Source of the DNA: CAZYCC01 sp964645985
GTDB lineage: Bacteria > Bacillota > Clostridia > Oscillospirales > CAG-272
Length of the DNA: 5,804 nt
Reading direction: 5' to 3'
Assembly (NCBI GenBank): GCA_964645985.1
Contig: CAZYCC010000098.1
Span: 1 to 5,804 of the forward strand
Under the pieces are notes generated by a model, which was given only the letters and a program-made list of their open reading frames with translations, searched no databases and was not told the DNA's origin. A program made the position numbers and the translations under genes. Of this stretch, positions 5,076 to 5,804 are shown in pieces (the first letter of the stretch is position 1; each line of letters starts with the position of its first letter).

Positions 5076-5804
5076 TGTGACTATATCTTGAACACTACTT
5101 GGGATGTTTATTTCTGTTAGACCCGCGCAACCGAAAAATGCATCTTGTTCGATTCCAGTTACGTCATCAGGAATTACACTCGAATTACATCCGGCAATTA
5201 AGGAAACATAGGGAGTACCGTTGTATTTTGTCCCCTTTTTAATGAGACAGTTCCCTTCGCTGTAATAGACAGGGTTTTCCGGGTCAACGGTGATCGACTG
5301 CAAACCGGAGCAATCCGTGAAAGGATTTCCGTATATAGTTTGTACACTACTCGGGATGTTAACCTCAGTTAAACCCGTGCAGCCGGAAAATGCAAAGGAG
5401 TCGATTCTCGTCACACTATTTGGGATGTTTATCTCGGTTAAACCCGTGCAACCGGAAAATGCGTAGTACCCAATAGTTGTTACGCTATTTGGGATGTTTA
5501 TTTCCGCAAGACCCATGCAGTCGGAAAATGCTGATTGGCCAATGTATGTCACACTACTTGGGATGTTTATCTTTGTTAGACCCGTGCAACCGGAAAATGC
5601 GTAGGAGTCGATACCCGTCACACTACTCGGGATGGATATTTCTGTGAGACCCGTGCAGCCTTCAAATGCGCTACCGCCTATTTCTGTAACGCTTCCGTCA
5701 TCGGGAATTACGCTCGTGTCGCATCCCCGAATCAGGGTATTGCTGGGAACAATTGTGTCCTCGCCTGTTTGGTAGTCGTGTTCTTTTTTCGTTCTCTCGA
5801 TAAG
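4995..5804 (-). CDS. BspA-like leucine-rich-repeat protein, N-terminus outside window, ends at premature TGA
   Basis: Open from the window edge (the first codon in frame is CTT at 5804) to a TGA at 4997-4995: 269 residues, with the true start and signal peptide off the right edge. It consists of LRR_5/BspA (TpLRR) units of 23 residues such as YAFSGCTGLTEINIPNSV. Five simple units follow each other after the edge module. Two insert modules then carry SITVDPENPVYY-x-EGN, and the second is cut by the TGA right after EGN. The frame and repeat pattern resume directly after the stop, so together with 4994-4104 it forms one gene of at least 567 codons. Such proteins are exported and bind host or polymer ligands. 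It may be a pseudogene, a gene read through at UGA, or a sequencing or assembly error in a repeat-rich gene. Confidence 0.82.
   Translation of the reverse strand, partial: LIERTKKEHDYQTGEDTIVPSNTLIRGCDTSVIPDDGSVTEIGGSAFEGCTGLTEISIPSSVTGIDSYAFSGCTGLTKINIPSSVTYIGQSAFSDCMGLAEINIPNSVTTIGYYAFSGCTGLTEINIPNSVTRIDSFAFSGCTGLTEVNIPSSVQTIYGNPFTDCSGLQSITVDPENPVYYSEGNCLIKKGTKYNGTPYVSLIAGCNSSVIPDDVTGIEQDAFFGCAGLTEINIPSSVQDIVTNPFRGCSSLQSITVDPENPVFYGEGN
5163..5327 (-). repeat. Insert module, intact upstream copy (55 codons)
   Basis: From NPFTDCSGLQ to SVIPDD, with EGNCLI intact. It lies 252 bp from the TGA-carrying copy. Confidence 0.8.
5698..5804 (-). repeat. Insert module, partial divergent copy at the window edge
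   Basis: LIERTKKEHDYQTGED...TLIRGCDTSVIPDD matches the second half of the insert module (CLI...VSLI-x-GC-x-SVIPDD) with a different middle. It shows that the gene and its repeats continue past the right edge. Confidence 0.7.

Larger units (their letters stand above)
4390..5697 (-). repeat. LRR array with 69-bp periodicity
   Basis: Fourteen units with the core [A/N][F/P]-x-x-x-C can be counted from GSAFEGC near the right edge to DAFEGC near 4410. Simple units repeat every 23 codons (69 bp), with near-identical DNA such as CCCGTGCAACCGGAAAATGC. The Cys in each unit is conserved. Boundaries are approximate. Confidence 0.85.

Overview
The window suggests a GC-rich anaerobic Bacillota of the gut Clostridia type. 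The reasons are a BspA-like leucine-rich-repeat surface protein ending in two dockerin repeats, sigma-A-type promoters with AGGAGG-like ribosome sites, and a clostridial-style anchored D,D-carboxypeptidase. This placement is inference; no marker gene is present. GC is about 70% in the counted lines of the carboxypeptidase gene, but only about 35-48% in counted lines of the leucine-rich-repeat region.

Layout. Positions 1-139 are an AT-richer, palindrome-rich intergenic stretch with no gene. Positions 2210-140 (minus strand) are a two-gene operon. A MarR-family regulator with an unusually long disordered tail overlaps, by 14 nt, a 12-TM major facilitator transporter. A strong promoter (TTGACA, 17 bp, TATATT) precedes it, followed directly by a perfect 14-bp palindrome that looks like the MarR operator. 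Back to back with it, a plus-strand extended -10 promoter starts a long GC-rich leader. The leader leads to a serine-type D-Ala-D-Ala carboxypeptidase (about 2625-3947) that has a long cytoplasmic N-terminal extension and one membrane anchor. A strong hairpin with A/T runs on both sides (4031-4064) ends this gene and also the convergent one. Positions 5804-4104 (minus strand) are the 3' part of a BspA-like LRR/dockerin gene, which enters from beyond the right edge. It is broken by one in-frame TGA at 4997-4995, at a position where sister repeats carry Cys.

How they fit together. The MarR/MFS pair reads as a self-regulated efflux module. The carboxypeptidase trims peptidoglycan stem peptides at the outer membrane face. 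The LRR/dockerin protein should be extracellular. Nothing links the three units into one pathway, and I see no convincing new multi-gene system. The most notable points are the TGA-interrupted repeat gene with its composition break, the in-frame 96-bp duplication in the MarR tail, the Gly in the carboxypeptidase SxN motif, and the structured repeat at the left edge.
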